A stretch of DNA of 64,000 bases from CAXMMR01 sp965198995 (GCA_965198995.1 CBDAQG010000002.1:1-64000); one strand, 5' to 3'. Counted from the stretch's first letter, positions 7,407 through 17,400 are shown. Program-made: numbers and translations. The notes: generated by a model from the sequence alone, not told the origin.

Positions 7407-9725
7407 ATGCCGCGACTGAGTTGGCAGCTCTACCGATCGCCAGGAGCGCCCCACAAGCTGCGCGCGGCGATCCTGCTCATCGCCGTCTTCACGGTTCTCA
7501 TGCTCGTCACCCGGTTCGCCTGCGTCGATCGTTACAACAGCACCGTCTTCTGGCCGGCCAACGCGGTCCTCGTCGTCGCACTGCTGTCGCTCCCTTGGCG
7601 CCTGTCCGTCCCGGTGCTCGCCGCCTGCCTGTCCGTGAACCTCATCGTCAACGCGTTCTCCAACTACAGCGCGCTCGACGACGTCCTCTATTCATTTCTC
7701 AACATCATCGCCGGGCTCACCGCGGCACTGCTCACTCGCAATTTCTGCGGCGCCAAGATTGACCTCTCACGGTTCCGGCGCCTGACTAGCTTCGGCATCG
7801 TCGCCTTTGCCGCGGCCGGCCTGGAGGCTGTTCTCGGTGAGATCATCGATCCGGGAGGGACCACCAAGGCCGAGGTCTTCGCCGACGGACTGCAATGGAC
7901 CCTCTGCGACGGCTTCGGACTACTCATTGCAACACCCGCGATCCTGCTCTGCATCGTCGGCACCGATGGCGCCTATCCCTGCGACGCCGGGCGTTTCGAA
8001 CGCTGGTTCCTCCTCGTAGCGACTGCCTGCCTCACCGCGGCATCGTTCTACGTGACGCGTTCCCCGACCTTCATGCTGGTGTACCCGCTTCTCATCCTGA
8101 CAGCCTTCCGCGCCGGACCGCCCTGGGTCCTCGCCTCGATCCTGATCACGTCGCTCATCTCGTCCGCCCTGACCGTGCATGGCTACGGACCCCTCGCTCT
8201 GCTGTCGTCGCAAGGCTTTCTGCTCAACCAGGGCATGATCCAGCCGTTCCTCATCTCAATCTTCCTCTGCGCCGTCCCTGCCAACAACGCGCTCGGCGAG
8301 AAGAGCCGTGTTGTCCGGCGCATCCTGCAGATGAAGGAGGCGGTCGAGCATGCTGCGACCCATGACACCCTGACCACGCTGGTCAACCGTGACCTGTTCC
8401 GCCGCCGACTGGGCAGTCTGCTCCGAAACGGCAGCGGTTTCGCGATACTCTATATCGATCTGGACCGGTTCAAGCAGGTCAACGACACGATGGGGCACAT
8501 CGCCGGCGACCAACTGCTGCGCATTTTCAGCACACGCATCCTGGGGGTCGTCGATCGGGATGTGATCGTGGCAAGGCTCGGCGGCGACGAGTTCGCGATG
8601 CTGGTGCCGTATCATCCGGGCAGACCCAACGTCGAGGAGATCTGCCGCAGCATTATCGAAGTGGCGCGCACACCGTTCCTGCTCTCCGCCGGCCCGGCTC
8701 ACGTCAGCGCCAGCATCGGGTTGGCCATCGGTCCGGGCGGCACGTTCGACCCGAGCGAGTTCATGCGTCGCGCCGACATCGCCCTCTATGCCGCCAAAGC
8801 GGCGGGGCGCGGCGGATACCGCCTCTTCTGCGACGAGCTCGACCGGTTCTCCCACGATCGTGTCCAGCTCAAGGCCGACCTGGAGACCGCGCTTGAATGC
8901 GGCGATCAGCTCAGGCTCGTTTATCAAGTCAAGGTTGGCGCCGACGACGTGGTGAGGGGTGTCGAAGCCCTGCTGCGTTGGCACCATCCGAAACGAGGTC
9001 TGCTACCGATTCAGGACATCATCGTTCTCGCCGAGGAGACGGGGTTGATCATCCCGTTAGGCGCATGGGTCCTGCGCGAGGCGCTCGGTTTCGCCGCGCG
9101 CTGGCCCACGCTCAACGTCGCGATCAACGTCTCACCCGTGCAGTTACGTCATCCGGGCTACGCCGGCAGTGTGCTTGAGCTTCTCCGTGCCTCGCTCATT
9201 GGCCAAGGCCGGATCGAGATTGAGATCACGGAGACCGCGCTCATGGACGATGTCGATGGCGTCGCCGGTAAGCTGGCCACGCTGCGGGCGGCCGGCCTGC
9301 GCATCGCGCTCGACGATTTTGGCACCGGTTTCTCCTCACTGCGTCATCTCCATCGCTGCTCGGTGGATCGCATCAAGATCGACCGTTCCTTCGTCGAAGC
9401 ATTAGGCCAGAGCGAGAAGGCTGCCGCCATTGTCCGGGCCGTCATCCAGCTCGGACACGCCATGGGTCTGCAAGTGACCGCTGAAGGCGTGGAGACGGAG
9501 CAGCAGCGCCTGTTCCTGGTTGCGGCCGACGCCGACGAGTTGCAGGGTTACGTCTTTGCCAAGCCGGTCGACGAGGCGTTCCTCACCACGCACGACGAGA
9601 GACGTCGCTCCTGGCGTTTCGAGAGCGACCGCATCGTCGAAACCTCAAAGCCCGGCAATCATGCTCGGATCGGCTCGTCCGTTCTCCAGGGATCACCACG
9701 CGATCTGCCCGAGATGGCTCGCTGA
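7407..9725 (+). CDS. MASE1-GGDEF-EAL cyclic-di-GMP turnover protein
   Basis: A 772-residue membrane protein. Residues about 20-300 are a hydrophobic MASE1-type sensor with at least eight membrane segments, including STVFWPANAVLVVALLSLPW and FADGLQWTLCDGFGLL. The GGDEF domain (about 315-475) has NRDLFRRRL, LYIDLDRFKQVNDTMGH and an intact ARLGGDEFAML active loop. The RxxD inhibitory site five residues before GGDEF is absent. The EAL domain (about 490-740) has EALLRWHHP, AINVSP, IEIEITETALMDD, LDDFGTGFSSL, KIDRSFV and TAEGVETE, so all metal and catalytic residues look present. Both activities, making and breaking c-di-GMP, are therefore possible. GAGG lies upstream of the ATG. It is the only intact gene between two stretches of remnants. 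Confidence 0.93.
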   Translation: MPRLSWQLYRSPGAPHKLRAAILLIAVFTVLMLVTRFACVDRYNSTVFWPANAVLVVALLSLPWRLSVPVLAACLSVNLIVNAFSNYSALDDVLYSFLNIIAGLTAALLTRNFCGAKIDLSRFRRLTSFGIVAFAAAGLEAVLGEIIDPGGTTKAEVFADGLQWTLCDGFGLLIATPAILLCIVGTDGAYPCDAGRFERWFLLVATACLTAASFYVTRSPTFMLVYPLLILTAFRAGPPWVLASILITSLISSALTVHGYGPLALLSSQGFLLNQGMIQPFLISIFLCAVPANNALGEKSRVVRRILQMKEAVEHAATHDTLTTLVNRDLFRRRLGSLLRNGSGFAILYIDLDRFKQVNDTMGHIAGDQLLRIFSTRILGVVDRDVIVARLGGDEFAMLVPYHPGRPNVEEICRSIIEVARTPFLLSAGPAHVSASIGLAIGPGGTFDPSEFMRRADIALYAAKAAGRGGYRLFCDELDRFSHDRVQLKADLETALECGDQLRLVYQVKVGADDVVRGVEALLRWHHPKRGLLPIQDIIVLAEETGLIIPLGAWVLREALGFAARWPTLNVAINVSPVQLRHPGYAGSVLELLRASLIGQGRIEIEITETALMDDVDGVAGKLATLRAAGLRIALDDFGTGFSSLRHLHRCSVDRIKIDRSFVEALGQSEKAAAIVRAVIQLGHAMGLQVTAEGVETEQQRLFLVAADADELQGYVFAKPVDEAFLTTHDERRRSWRFESDRIVETSKPGNHARIGSSVLQGSPRDLPEMAR

Positions 9726-9775
9726 GTTCGAGGGCTAGCCTGGAAGAGACCACGATCGGGCAGGATCAGCCGACG

Positions 9776-10680
9776 ATGTCGCTCCGGTCCGTTCAGGCAA
9801 CGTTGACCTTTCCTGGACGACCACCAAGCTTGCCGTTCTCGCGGAAGGCTGCAGTCTTGGCCGATGTCCGGCAGGCTGATGTCGCGGCCTGGATGCGGGC
9901 AGGACCAGAATGCGGCGGTGGATGGTGTCGTGCGTTGGCGCTGCATCGACATCCAGGCGCGGCTTGCGCGCTTTTTCGATGTAGATTTGGCGGAGCGCAG
10001 CGTCGGCAAGCTGCTGCACCGGCTGCGCTTTTCTCACATCTCCACGCGCCCGCCTCATCCCAAAACGGACCCCGTGGCACAAGCGTCTTTTGAGATGAAT
10101 TTATCGCCCGTGTAAGCGCGGCATTGCCCGAGGCTGTGCGGGTTGCAAAGATGCCTATCGAGATCTGGCACCAGGATGAGGCCAGAGTGGGTCAGCAAGG
10201 AACGCTGACCTACGTCTGGCCGAAAAGGGCAGCCGTCCCGCCGCCTTGCGCGATCTGCGCTACGAGTGGGCCTACCTGTTCGGTGCCGTGTGTGCCAAGC
10301 GCGGCGTCAGTGCTGCGCTGGTGCTGCGCATGCCAATACCCATGCCATGAACCTGCATCTGGTCGACATCAGCCGGAACGTGGCCGCAGGTGCTCATGCT
10401 CTTATCGTGCTGGATGGCGCCGGCTGGCATCAGACCGGCGGTGATCTACGCTTGCCCGCAAACATCAGCTTGCTGCACCTGCCGCCCCTTTTCGCCGGAA
10501 TTGAACCCGGTGGAAAACGTCTGGGAATACTTGCAAGAAAATCAGCTCTCAAAGAGAGTTTATGACAGCAACGACACCATTGTCGACGCCAAGTGCGCTG
10601 CCTGGAACGCCCCCATCGCCTGGCCAGATCGCATCCAATCCATCACAACCAGATCCTGGACAAAAGAGTTCATGACGTAG
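9776..10680 (+). mobile_element. IS630-family transposase remnant with several frameshifts
   Basis: Pieces of one IS630/DDE transposase follow each other on the plus strand in different frames: VRQADVAAWMRAGPE near 9870, then DGVVRWRCIDIQARLARFF to 10092, IEIWHQDEARVGQQGTLTYV from 10152, AALRDLRYEWAYLFGAVC near 10240-10300, LVDISRNVAAGAHALIVLDG near 10360-10420, and FSPELNPVENVWEYL to the TAG at 10680. All three acidic residues (QDEAR, VLDGAGWH, NPVENVW) survive, but at least four frameshifts separate them (about 9900, 10097, 10217, 10335 and 10492). No clear terminal inverted repeats or target duplication were found by eye. It is dead. Confidence 0.85.
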
Positions 10681-10722
10681 GGCCGTTGGTATGAGTCGTA
10701 GACTTTGACGTGGACCGCTGAA

Positions 10723-10836
10723 CGGATCGGCCCGCAGCACCTCCTGAAGCAGCAGGGCAAGGCCGTCGTATTCCTTGCACATGTCAGTCGCGCCCAGTGC
10801 CAGGTAGATACGCACACCCGCTGGCACCGTGATCAT
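10723..10836 (-). mobile_element. IS66-family TnpB (Orf2), N-terminal fragment
   Basis: The minus strand from the ATG at 10836 reads MITVPAGVRIYLALGATDMC, then KEYDGLALLLQEVLRADPFSG, the conserved beginning of the IS66 orf2 protein. The match stops at about 10723, where sequence of the IS630 remnant is met from the other side; about two thirds of the orf is missing. It lies against a truncated SNF2 helicase gene, so this looks like the scar of nested insertions and deletions. Confidence 0.75.
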
Positions 10837-10849
10837 GAAGGCGTCTCCA

Positions 10850-11165
10850 GCGCCGGCCCCTGAAGCCGCCCCGTCGCATGCTCGATCGCCACATGGGCGA
10901 TGGTCTGCGCCGTCTTGCCGAGCCCCATGTCGTCGGCGAGCAGGCCGCCCAGGCCATGCCGCGCCAGGTGCTGCAGCCACGCCACGCCGTGCAGCTGATA
11001 ATCGCGCAGGGTCGCCCGGAAGCCGGCCGGGATCACCGCGTCGGGGATCGCGTCGCCGCCGCGCAACTGGCCGACATAGGCCTCGATCGTGGCGCCCTCC
11101 TCGTAGCGCGGCGCCAGCGCCTCGCTCATCTCCGCCCGCCAGCCGGCCTCGACCGGTGCCGGCAC
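10850..11165 (-). pseudogene. SNF2-family helicase fragment
   Basis: The minus-strand frame contains FRATLRDYQLHGVAWLQHLA followed by GLGGLLADDMGLGKTAQTIA, which is motif I (Walker A) and flanking sequence of SNF2/RapA-type ATPases. It runs on to GRLQGPAL, where family sequence would continue with motif Ia, and there meets the IS66 fragment. Motifs II-VI are missing, and upstream of residue 1 only about 40 residues of the preceding region remain. It is a 100-residue piece of a protein that normally exceeds 900 residues. Confidence 0.75.
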
Positions 11166-11226
11166 CCGGGCGGGTGGCGGGTCTGGGGCGCGGCCCCTGT
11201 CGTGCGACTGCGCGCTGGTGCGTGAT

Positions 11227-11256
11227 GGGTCCAGGAGCAGAGCTCCTGGCCTTTCT
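11227..11256 (-). terminator. GC hairpin after the glycine-repeat gene (repeat family 2 module)
   Basis: CCAGGAGC/GCTCCTGG around AGA forms an 8-bp perfect stem just 3' of the minus-strand gene ending at 11262. The same GGTCC...GGCCTT module recurs next to gene ends at 19145, 30880, 34520, 37440, 44945, 46505 and 49880. There is no U-tract in the minus direction, so termination by the classic intrinsic route is uncertain. Confidence 0.5.
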
Positions 11257-11261
11257 ACGTC

Positions 11262-12725
11262 TCAGGCGAACGGTGAGCTGGTGAGGTGCGTGATGCCGGC
11301 CAGGGTGACGGTGCTGCCGTCGGTGAGGCTGAGCACGGTCGAGCCGCCGACGGTTTTGGCGCTGTCGTAGGCGGTTTGTGCGGCGCCGGCGGCGTAGCCG
11401 CTGAGGGCGATGTGGTCGAGGCTGGAGTTGAAGTTGTCGATGGTGAGTGCGCCGCCTGCGTGGCCGGCGGCGAACAGCACGTTGAACGCGCCGCTGCCGG
11501 CGTTGGCGGTGACGGCGCCTGAGTTCATCACCATGGTGAGCGAGCCGGAGCCGCCGGTGACCGTGTCGTTGCCGCTGCCGACGAAGATGGTGGTGCTGCC
11601 GGCGCCGCCGATGAAGGCGTTGCCGCTGGTGGCGTTGTTGCCGACGAGCAGGGTGTTGCCGCCGTTGCCGCCGCCGAGCGTGTCGCCGCCGGTGGAGGAG
11701 GCGAACAGCTCGTCGCCGTAGCCGCTGGCCTGCAGCGTGGTGCCGGCTGCGATGGCGGTGAGCACGCTGGCGCCGCCGGTGCCGGCGACGAGGGTGCCGC
11801 CGCCGGTGCCGCCATAGAGCGTGTCGCTCTCGGTGGCGCCGGTGTAGTTGTTGACCCCTGCGGTGCTGCCGTTGGCGCCGACCAGGGTGACGTTGCCTGA
11901 GCTGGCGTCGGCGAAGACGTTCATGACGCCGGTGCCGCCGAACAGCAGCGACTGGCCGGTTCCGGTGTTGATGGTCGCGGTGCCGGAGGTGTTGACGAAG
12001 GTCAGCAGGCCGCTGCCGCCGTTGACCTGCACGCTGCCGCCGCTGTTGTAGACGTCGGACTGTCCGCTGCTGGCGTTGATCGTGTCGGCGCCCTCGCAGC
12101 TGACGATGTCGTGGCCGGCGCCGTAGTTGATGAGGTTTGAGCCGTCGAGCAGCAGGCTGCTCTCGACCGAGCCGAGGGTGACGGCGAGGCCGCTCGTGGG
12201 GGCCAGGTAGTAGATGCCCTGATACATTGAGCCGCTGGTGTCGGTGCCGACGTCGCCGAGGGTGGAGGCGATGTCGCTGCTGACGGCCGTGTGGACGGTG
12301 CTGGTGACGATGGGGGTGGCGCTGACCAGGCCGAGGCCGCCGCCGACGGCGCTCTCGAGCGAGCTCAGCCCGCCGAGGAACGAGCTGATGTTGGTCGGCA
12401 GGTCGCCGAAGCTGTTGCCGTTGACCGTCGTCGTGGTTGCGGCGGGGACGGCGGCGGTGCTGGCGCCGGTGTCGAGCGCGGTGCTGCTGGTGGCGGCGCC
12501 GGTCGAGGACGGGGTGGGGACGACGGAGACCGGCATGGTGGTCGCGGCGGTGGTCGCGGCGGCGCCCGAGGTCATGCCCGAGGTCATGCCCGAGGTGGCG
12601 CTGCTGGGGGCGACGGCGCTGCTGATGCTGGCGAGCGCGGTGGCGAGGGATGCTGCCTGCGTGCTGGCGGCGGCGGCCTGCGCTGCGGTGTTGGCGGCGC
12701 TGTTGGTCGGCATCGTGATGCTCAT
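11262..12725 (-). CDS. Ala/Thr/Ser-rich glycine-repeat protein (degenerate beta-roll, possibly secreted)
   Basis: The start at 12725 (487 residues) is chosen because GGAG lies seven bases before it; the 50 codons upstream in frame have no such support. Residues about 1-110 are low-complexity Ala/Thr/Ser. The rest is a long run of short repeats rich in GG, N, S and T, such as GNVTLVGANGSTAGVNNYTG, TLYGGTGGGTLVAGTGGASV and GGNGGNTLLVGNN, close in rhythm to RTX/hemolysin beta-rolls but mostly without the Asp of GGxGxD. The C-terminus (DNFNSSLDHIALSGY and a DGSTVTLAGITHL strand) matches the end of many Acetobacteraceae hemolysin-type calcium-binding proteins, which may carry a type I secretion signal. 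No signal peptide and no secretion genes are nearby. Probably a surface or extracellular protein (inference). Confidence 0.8.
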   Translation of the reverse strand: MSITMPTNSAANTAAQAAAASTQAASLATALASISSAVAPSSATSGMTSGMTSGAAATTAATTMPVSVVPTPSSTGAATSSTALDTGASTAAVPAATTTTVNGNSFGDLPTNISSFLGGLSSLESAVGGGLGLVSATPIVTSTVHTAVSSDIASTLGDVGTDTSGSMYQGIYYLAPTSGLAVTLGSVESSLLLDGSNLINYGAGHDIVSCEGADTINASSGQSDVYNSGGSVQVNGGSGLLTFVNTSGTATINTGTGQSLLFGGTGVMNVFADASSGNVTLVGANGSTAGVNNYTGATESDTLYGGTGGGTLVAGTGGASVLTAIAAGTTLQASGYGDELFASSTGGDTLGGGNGGNTLLVGNNATSGNAFIGGAGSTTIFVGSGNDTVTGGSGSLTMVMNSGAVTANAGSGAFNVLFAAGHAGGALTIDNFNSSLDHIALSGYAAGAAQTAYDSAKTVGGSTVLSLTDGSTVTLAGITHLTSSPFA

Positions 12726-13111
12726 GGAAGTCTCCAGGTGGCGGCTGCGTGGGCAGACAGTGTTCGAGGTGCCGCCGTGCTGGCTGCCGAGGGATCGGTG
12801 TGTTGGCTGGTGCTGGGCTGGTGGCGATGAGGTCGCCGTTTCCATCCGACACCGGCTTCTCAGACCATGATCCAAGTCTCATCCGGTGAGATGATCTTGA
12901 CGTGTAAAGGCTACCGAACGGTTAATGGCTCGGGGGAAGTGGGTGGGACTTCATTCACGGAAGCGTGAGCGAGCGTTTGGCAGCACAAGATTTCGTCATC
13001 TTGGTTAATGGTGGCGGGGCGACCGGCTTGGTCTTAACGGTTCGGCAATATCGCGGGCTGCCGCGCGCCCGGGATGGTGCGGCGCAACGCCGCCGTGCAT
13101 GGCGAGGCGAT

Positions 13112-13125
13112 TGACCGAGCGGTCA
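13112..13125. promoter_or_regulatory. TetR-type operator palindrome upstream of the RND pump
   Basis: TGACCG-AG-CGGTCA is a perfect 6-bp inverted repeat with a 2-base spacer, 48 bases before the adaptor ATG. TetR-family repressors of efflux pumps often bind sequences of the form TTGACCGnnCGGTCAA. No tetR gene lies in the flanking 2 kb, so the regulator would be encoded elsewhere. The rest of the 447-base gap (12726-13172) holds no gene; a 12-base CCGAACGGTTAA at 12914 and its near-inverted copy at 13034 are the only other structure seen. Confidence 0.5.
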
Positions 13126-13172
13126 GCCGGCAGTTTAGTGCCGTGATCATGCCGGCATCCCAAGGAACCAAC

Positions 13173-14477
13173 ATGCTGCGCCTGCCACTCCACCGGGTCG
13201 TCCTGATGGTGACGCTCGGGCTGATTGCGGCCGTCGCCGGCCGCCTGGACGGGGCGCGGGCGCAGTTCGGGCCGCCGGCGGTGGGGGTGGTGAAGGCCGA
13301 GCGGGTGCCGGTGACCGAGAGCGACGAGTTCGTCGGCCGGGTGCAGGCGATCGGGCGGGTGGCGCTGGTGGCGCGCGTCACCGCCTTTCTCGAGCAGCGG
13401 CTGTTCAACGAGGGCAGCGAGGTGAAGCGCGGCGACCTGCTGTACCGGCTCGAGCAGCCGCCGTTCGCCGCCGACGTGCAGGCCAAGCAGGCGGCGGTGG
13501 CGCAGGCCAACGCACTGCTCGCCAATGCGACGATCACCTTCGGTCGCGCCCAGTCGCTGCTCAACACGCCGGCCGGGCAGCGCTCGACCGTGGACGACGC
13601 GACGGCGAGCCAGCGCAGCCAGGCGGCGCAGTTGCTGGCCGCCCAGGCGGCGCTGACGCAGAGCGAGATCAACTACAGCTACACCGAGATCCACGCGCCG
13701 ATCGACGGCAAGATCAGCTCGACGATCGTGACCGAGGGCAACGTGGTGAGCCCGAGCACCGGGACGCTGGCGATGATCGTCAGCCAGGACCCGATGTATG
13801 TGCTGTTCCCGGTTTCGACGCGCGAGGCGCTCGATTTGCGGCAGCGCTACCGGAGCTACAAGGCGATCGTCGCCAAGATCCGGCTCGAGAACGGCGAGAT
13901 GTATGGCCAGGACGGCGCGGTCGACTACACCTCGCCGACGGTCTCGACCAGCACCGACACGCTGACGCTGCGGGCGGTGTTCCCCAACCCGGTGCGGGCG
14001 GGGGCGGTGGCCGGCCAGCCGGGGGCGCGCGAGCTGTTCGACGGCGAGTTCGTCACCGTGCTGGTGCAGGGGGTGGCGCCGATCACCGTGCTCGGGGTGC
14101 CGCGGGCGGCGGTGCTGTCCGACCAGGCCGGCGACTACGTCTACACGCTGGACGCCGGCAACAAGGCGGTGCGCACGCCGGTGACGCTGGGGCAGAGCAC
14201 GGCCTCGACCGCTGCCGTCGTGGCCGGGCTGCAGGACGGCGAGACGGTGATCGCCGAGGGCGTGCAGCGCGTGCATCCGGGGATCAAGGTGGTGCCGGGG
14301 CCGGCGAGCCTGCCGCCGAATACAACGATGACGGTCAGCACGGGGGAGACGGGTTCACCCGCGGCCGCCGGGGGGGGCGTGAGCGCGGCGGCCGGCAACA
14401 GCTCGGGCGCGGCCGGCGCGATGCCGCTCGGCCCCGCCGCGACCGGCAGCGCCGCCTCGCCGTCGGCCGGGCATTGA
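13173..14477 (+). CDS. RND efflux periplasmic adaptor (MFP)
   Basis: A 434-residue membrane-fusion protein of the AcrA/MexA type. The ATG at 13173 has AAGGA eight bases upstream and opens a signal-like segment (VVLMVTLGLIAAVAG), better than the ORF start at 13074. The order of domains is normal: first lipoyl half (VQAIGRVALVARVTAFLEQR), coiled-coil hairpin (about 95-150, AKQAAVAQANALLANA), second lipoyl half (YTEIHAPIDGKIS), beta-barrel, and membrane-proximal domain. No lipobox cysteine is seen. The C-terminal 60 residues are a Gly/Ala/Ser-rich tail, longer than usual. Stop and next start are 12 bases apart, so it is co-translated with the permease. Confidence 0.93.
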   Translation: MLRLPLHRVVLMVTLGLIAAVAGRLDGARAQFGPPAVGVVKAERVPVTESDEFVGRVQAIGRVALVARVTAFLEQRLFNEGSEVKRGDLLYRLEQPPFAADVQAKQAAVAQANALLANATITFGRAQSLLNTPAGQRSTVDDATASQRSQAAQLLAAQAALTQSEINYSYTEIHAPIDGKISSTIVTEGNVVSPSTGTLAMIVSQDPMYVLFPVSTREALDLRQRYRSYKAIVAKIRLENGEMYGQDGAVDYTSPTVSTSTDTLTLRAVFPNPVRAGAVAGQPGARELFDGEFVTVLVQGVAPITVLGVPRAAVLSDQAGDYVYTLDAGNKAVRTPVTLGQSTASTAAVVAGLQDGETVIAEGVQRVHPGIKVVPGPASLPPNTTMTVSTGETGSPAAAGGGVSAAAGNSSGAAGAMPLGPAATGSAASPSAGH

Positions 14478-14489
14478 GGTAGCCGCGCG

Positions 14490-17400
14490 ATGTTCTCAGC
14501 CGTCTTCATCGACCGGCCGCGGCTGGCGATCGTCATTGCGGTGATCATCACGATCGCCGGGCTGATTGCGATGACCCGGATCCCGGTGGCGCAGTTCCCC
14601 GACATCGTGCCGCCGCAGGTGCAGGTCAGCGCCACCTATCCGGGCGCGTCCTCCGCCACGGTCGAGGCGTCGGTCGCGCAGCCGATCGAGGCGCAGGTCA
14701 TCGGCGTCGACAAGATGCTCTACATGCAGAGTGCGAACGGCAATGACGGCAGCTACACGCTGACGGTCAGCTTCGCGCTCGGCTCCAACCCCGACATCGA
14801 CACCGTCAACGTCAACAACCGGGTGCAGACGGCGCTCGCCCAGCTGCCAGCCGAGGTGCAGCAGGAGGGGCTGAAGGTTCAGAAGACCTCGTCGGCGATC
14901 CTGGAGTTCGTCAACTTCTACGCGCCGAGCGGCAATCTGACCCCGCTGCTGATCACCAACTACCTGACCATCAACGTGATCGACGAGCTGTCGCGGGTGC
15001 CGGGCGTGGGCCAGGCGCGGCTGATCAGCCAGCAACTCTACTCGATGCGCATCTGGTTCGACAGCAATCGGATGACCAACCTCAACGTCTCCGCCAACGA
15101 CATCGTCAACGCGATCGACGCGCAGAACACGGTGGCGCCCGTGGGCCGGGTGGGGGCGCGGCCGGCGGCGGGCGACCAGCAGTTCCAAATGAACGTGCAG
15201 ACCACCGGGCGGCTGTCCAGCCCGGCGCAGTTCGGCAACATCGTGCTGCGCGCCAATCCGGACGGCTCGGTGCTGCGGGTGCGCGACGTCGCGCGCGTTG
15301 AGTTGGGCGCGCAGACCCAGGACAGCGAGAGCCGGCTGGACGGCAAGCCCTCGGTGGCGCTGCAGATCAACCTCTCGCCGGGGGCGAACGCGCTGACCAC
15401 CGCGAGCCTGGTCAACGCCAAGCTCGAGCAGCTCAAGGCGCGCTTCCCGCACGGGCTCGAGACCCAGATTACCTACGACTTCACCGCCTTCGTGCGCGAC
15501 ACGGTGAGCGAGGTGGAGCGGACGCTGATCGAGGCGTTCATCCTGGTCGCCGTGGTGGTGTTCCTGTTCCTGGGCAGCCTGCGCGCGACGCTGATCCCGG
15601 TGATCGCCGTGCCGGTGAGCCTGATCGGCACCTTCGCCGGGCTGCTGGCATTGGGCTACAGCGCCAACACGGTCTCGCTGCTGGCGCTGGTGCTCGCCGT
15701 CGGCATCGTGGTGGACGACGCGATCGTCGTCGTCGAGAACTGCGAGCGGGTGATCGAGGAGCATCCGGACTGGTCGCCGGCGCGCTGTGCGAAGGTGGCG
15801 ATGAGCGAGATCACGGCGCCGATCCTGGCGATCAGCCTGGTGCTGCTCTCGGTGTTCGTGCCGATCGCCTTCATTCCCGGCATCTCGGGCCAGCTGTTCC
15901 GGCAGTTCGCGGTGACGATCTCGGTGGCGATGCTGATCTCGGCGCTGAACGCGCTCACGCTCTCGCCGGCGATGTGCGCGGTGTTCCTGCGCCATCAGGG
16001 GCCGCGGCGCGGTATCATGGCCAGGATCGGCCGCTCGATCGACTGGACGCGCGACCGCTACGCCATCATCGTGCGCCGGCTGCTGCGCTTCTCGCTGGCC
16101 GGCCTGGTCGTGGTGGCGCTCGCCGGCGCCGGCATCTTCGTGCTCGGTGGCATCACGCCGAGCGGCTTCCTGCCGAGCGAGGACCAGGGCGGCTTCTTCG
16201 TCTCCGCCCAGCTGCCGGACGGCGCCTCGGTGGCGCGCACCTCCGAGGTGATGCGCACCCTGGAGCGCAAGATCTCGCCGCTGCCGGGGGTGCAGGACAC
16301 CTTCACCATCGTCGGGTTCTCGATCCTGGACAGCGCGCAGGAGCCCAACACCGGCTTCCTCTTCGTCCGGCTGAAGCCGTTCGCCGATCGGACCACCGCG
16401 CAGCTCGACGTGAATGCGGTGATCGGCCGGGTGTTCGGCGTCGGCGCGCAGATCCGCGACGCCAACGTCATCGCCTTCAACCTGCCGCCGATCATCGGGC
16501 TGTCGACCGCCGGCGGCTTCACCTACATGCTGGAGGGGCTGAGCGGGCAGGACCCGCAGCAGCTCGCCTCGACGATGGGCGGGCTGATCGGGAGCGCCAA
16601 CGCCAATCCCAAGCTCAGCCGCGTGTTCTCGACCTTCACCGCCGCCAACCCGTCGCTGTTCCTCAACATCGACCGGGTGAAGGCGCAGGCGCTGGGGCTC
16701 AACATCAACGACGTGTTCACCGCGCTGCAGGCGACGCTCGGCGGCATCTACGTCAACGAGTTCAACCTGTATGGCCGGGTCTGGCAGGTCAACATCGAGG
16801 GCGACGCGCTCGACCGCTCCGACATTCCGGCGCTGTGGCGCATCTTCATCCGCAACAATGTCGGCCAGCAGGTGCCGCTGCGCTCGATTGCCGACCTCTC
16901 TGTGGTGCTCGGGCCGCAGCTAATTACCCGCTATAACAACTACCGCGCCGCCCAGATCATCGGTAGCCCCGGCGCCGGGCAGAGCTCGGGCACGGCGCTG
17001 ACCGCGATGGCGGCGCTGTCGAAGAAGACGCTGCCGGCGGGCTACACTTATGAGTGGACCGGCACCTCCTACCAGGAGGCGGCGGCCTCCGGGCAGACCG
17101 GCATCATCCTGGCGCTGGCGCTGCTGTTCGCCTACCTGTTCCTGGTCGGGCTGTATGAGAGCTGGGTGATCCCGATCCCGGTGCTGCTCTCGGTCTCGCT
17201 CGGCGTGCTCGGCTCGATGATCGGCATCTACATCGGCGGGCTGGCGCTAGACATCTATGCGCAGATCGGCCTGATCGTGCTGATCGCGCTGGCGGCGAAG
17301 AATGGCATTCTGATCGTGGAGTTTGCCAAGGACCGGCGCGAGGAGGGCAGCCCGATCATCGAGGCGGCGGTGCTGGGCGCGCGGATGCGGTTCCGCGCCG

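Noticed and set aside
10549..12882. A 777-codon open frame on the minus strand across the IS remnants, SNF2 fragment and glycine-repeat gene
   Set aside because: Most of it is Arg/His-rich shadow of the glycine-repeat gene in another frame; only its last part (10723-10836) is real IS66 sequence.
12914..13045. CCGAACGGTTAA at 12914 and its near-inverted copy at 13034
   Set aside because: One central mismatch and a 108-base gap between 12-mers; not enough to claim an operator pair.
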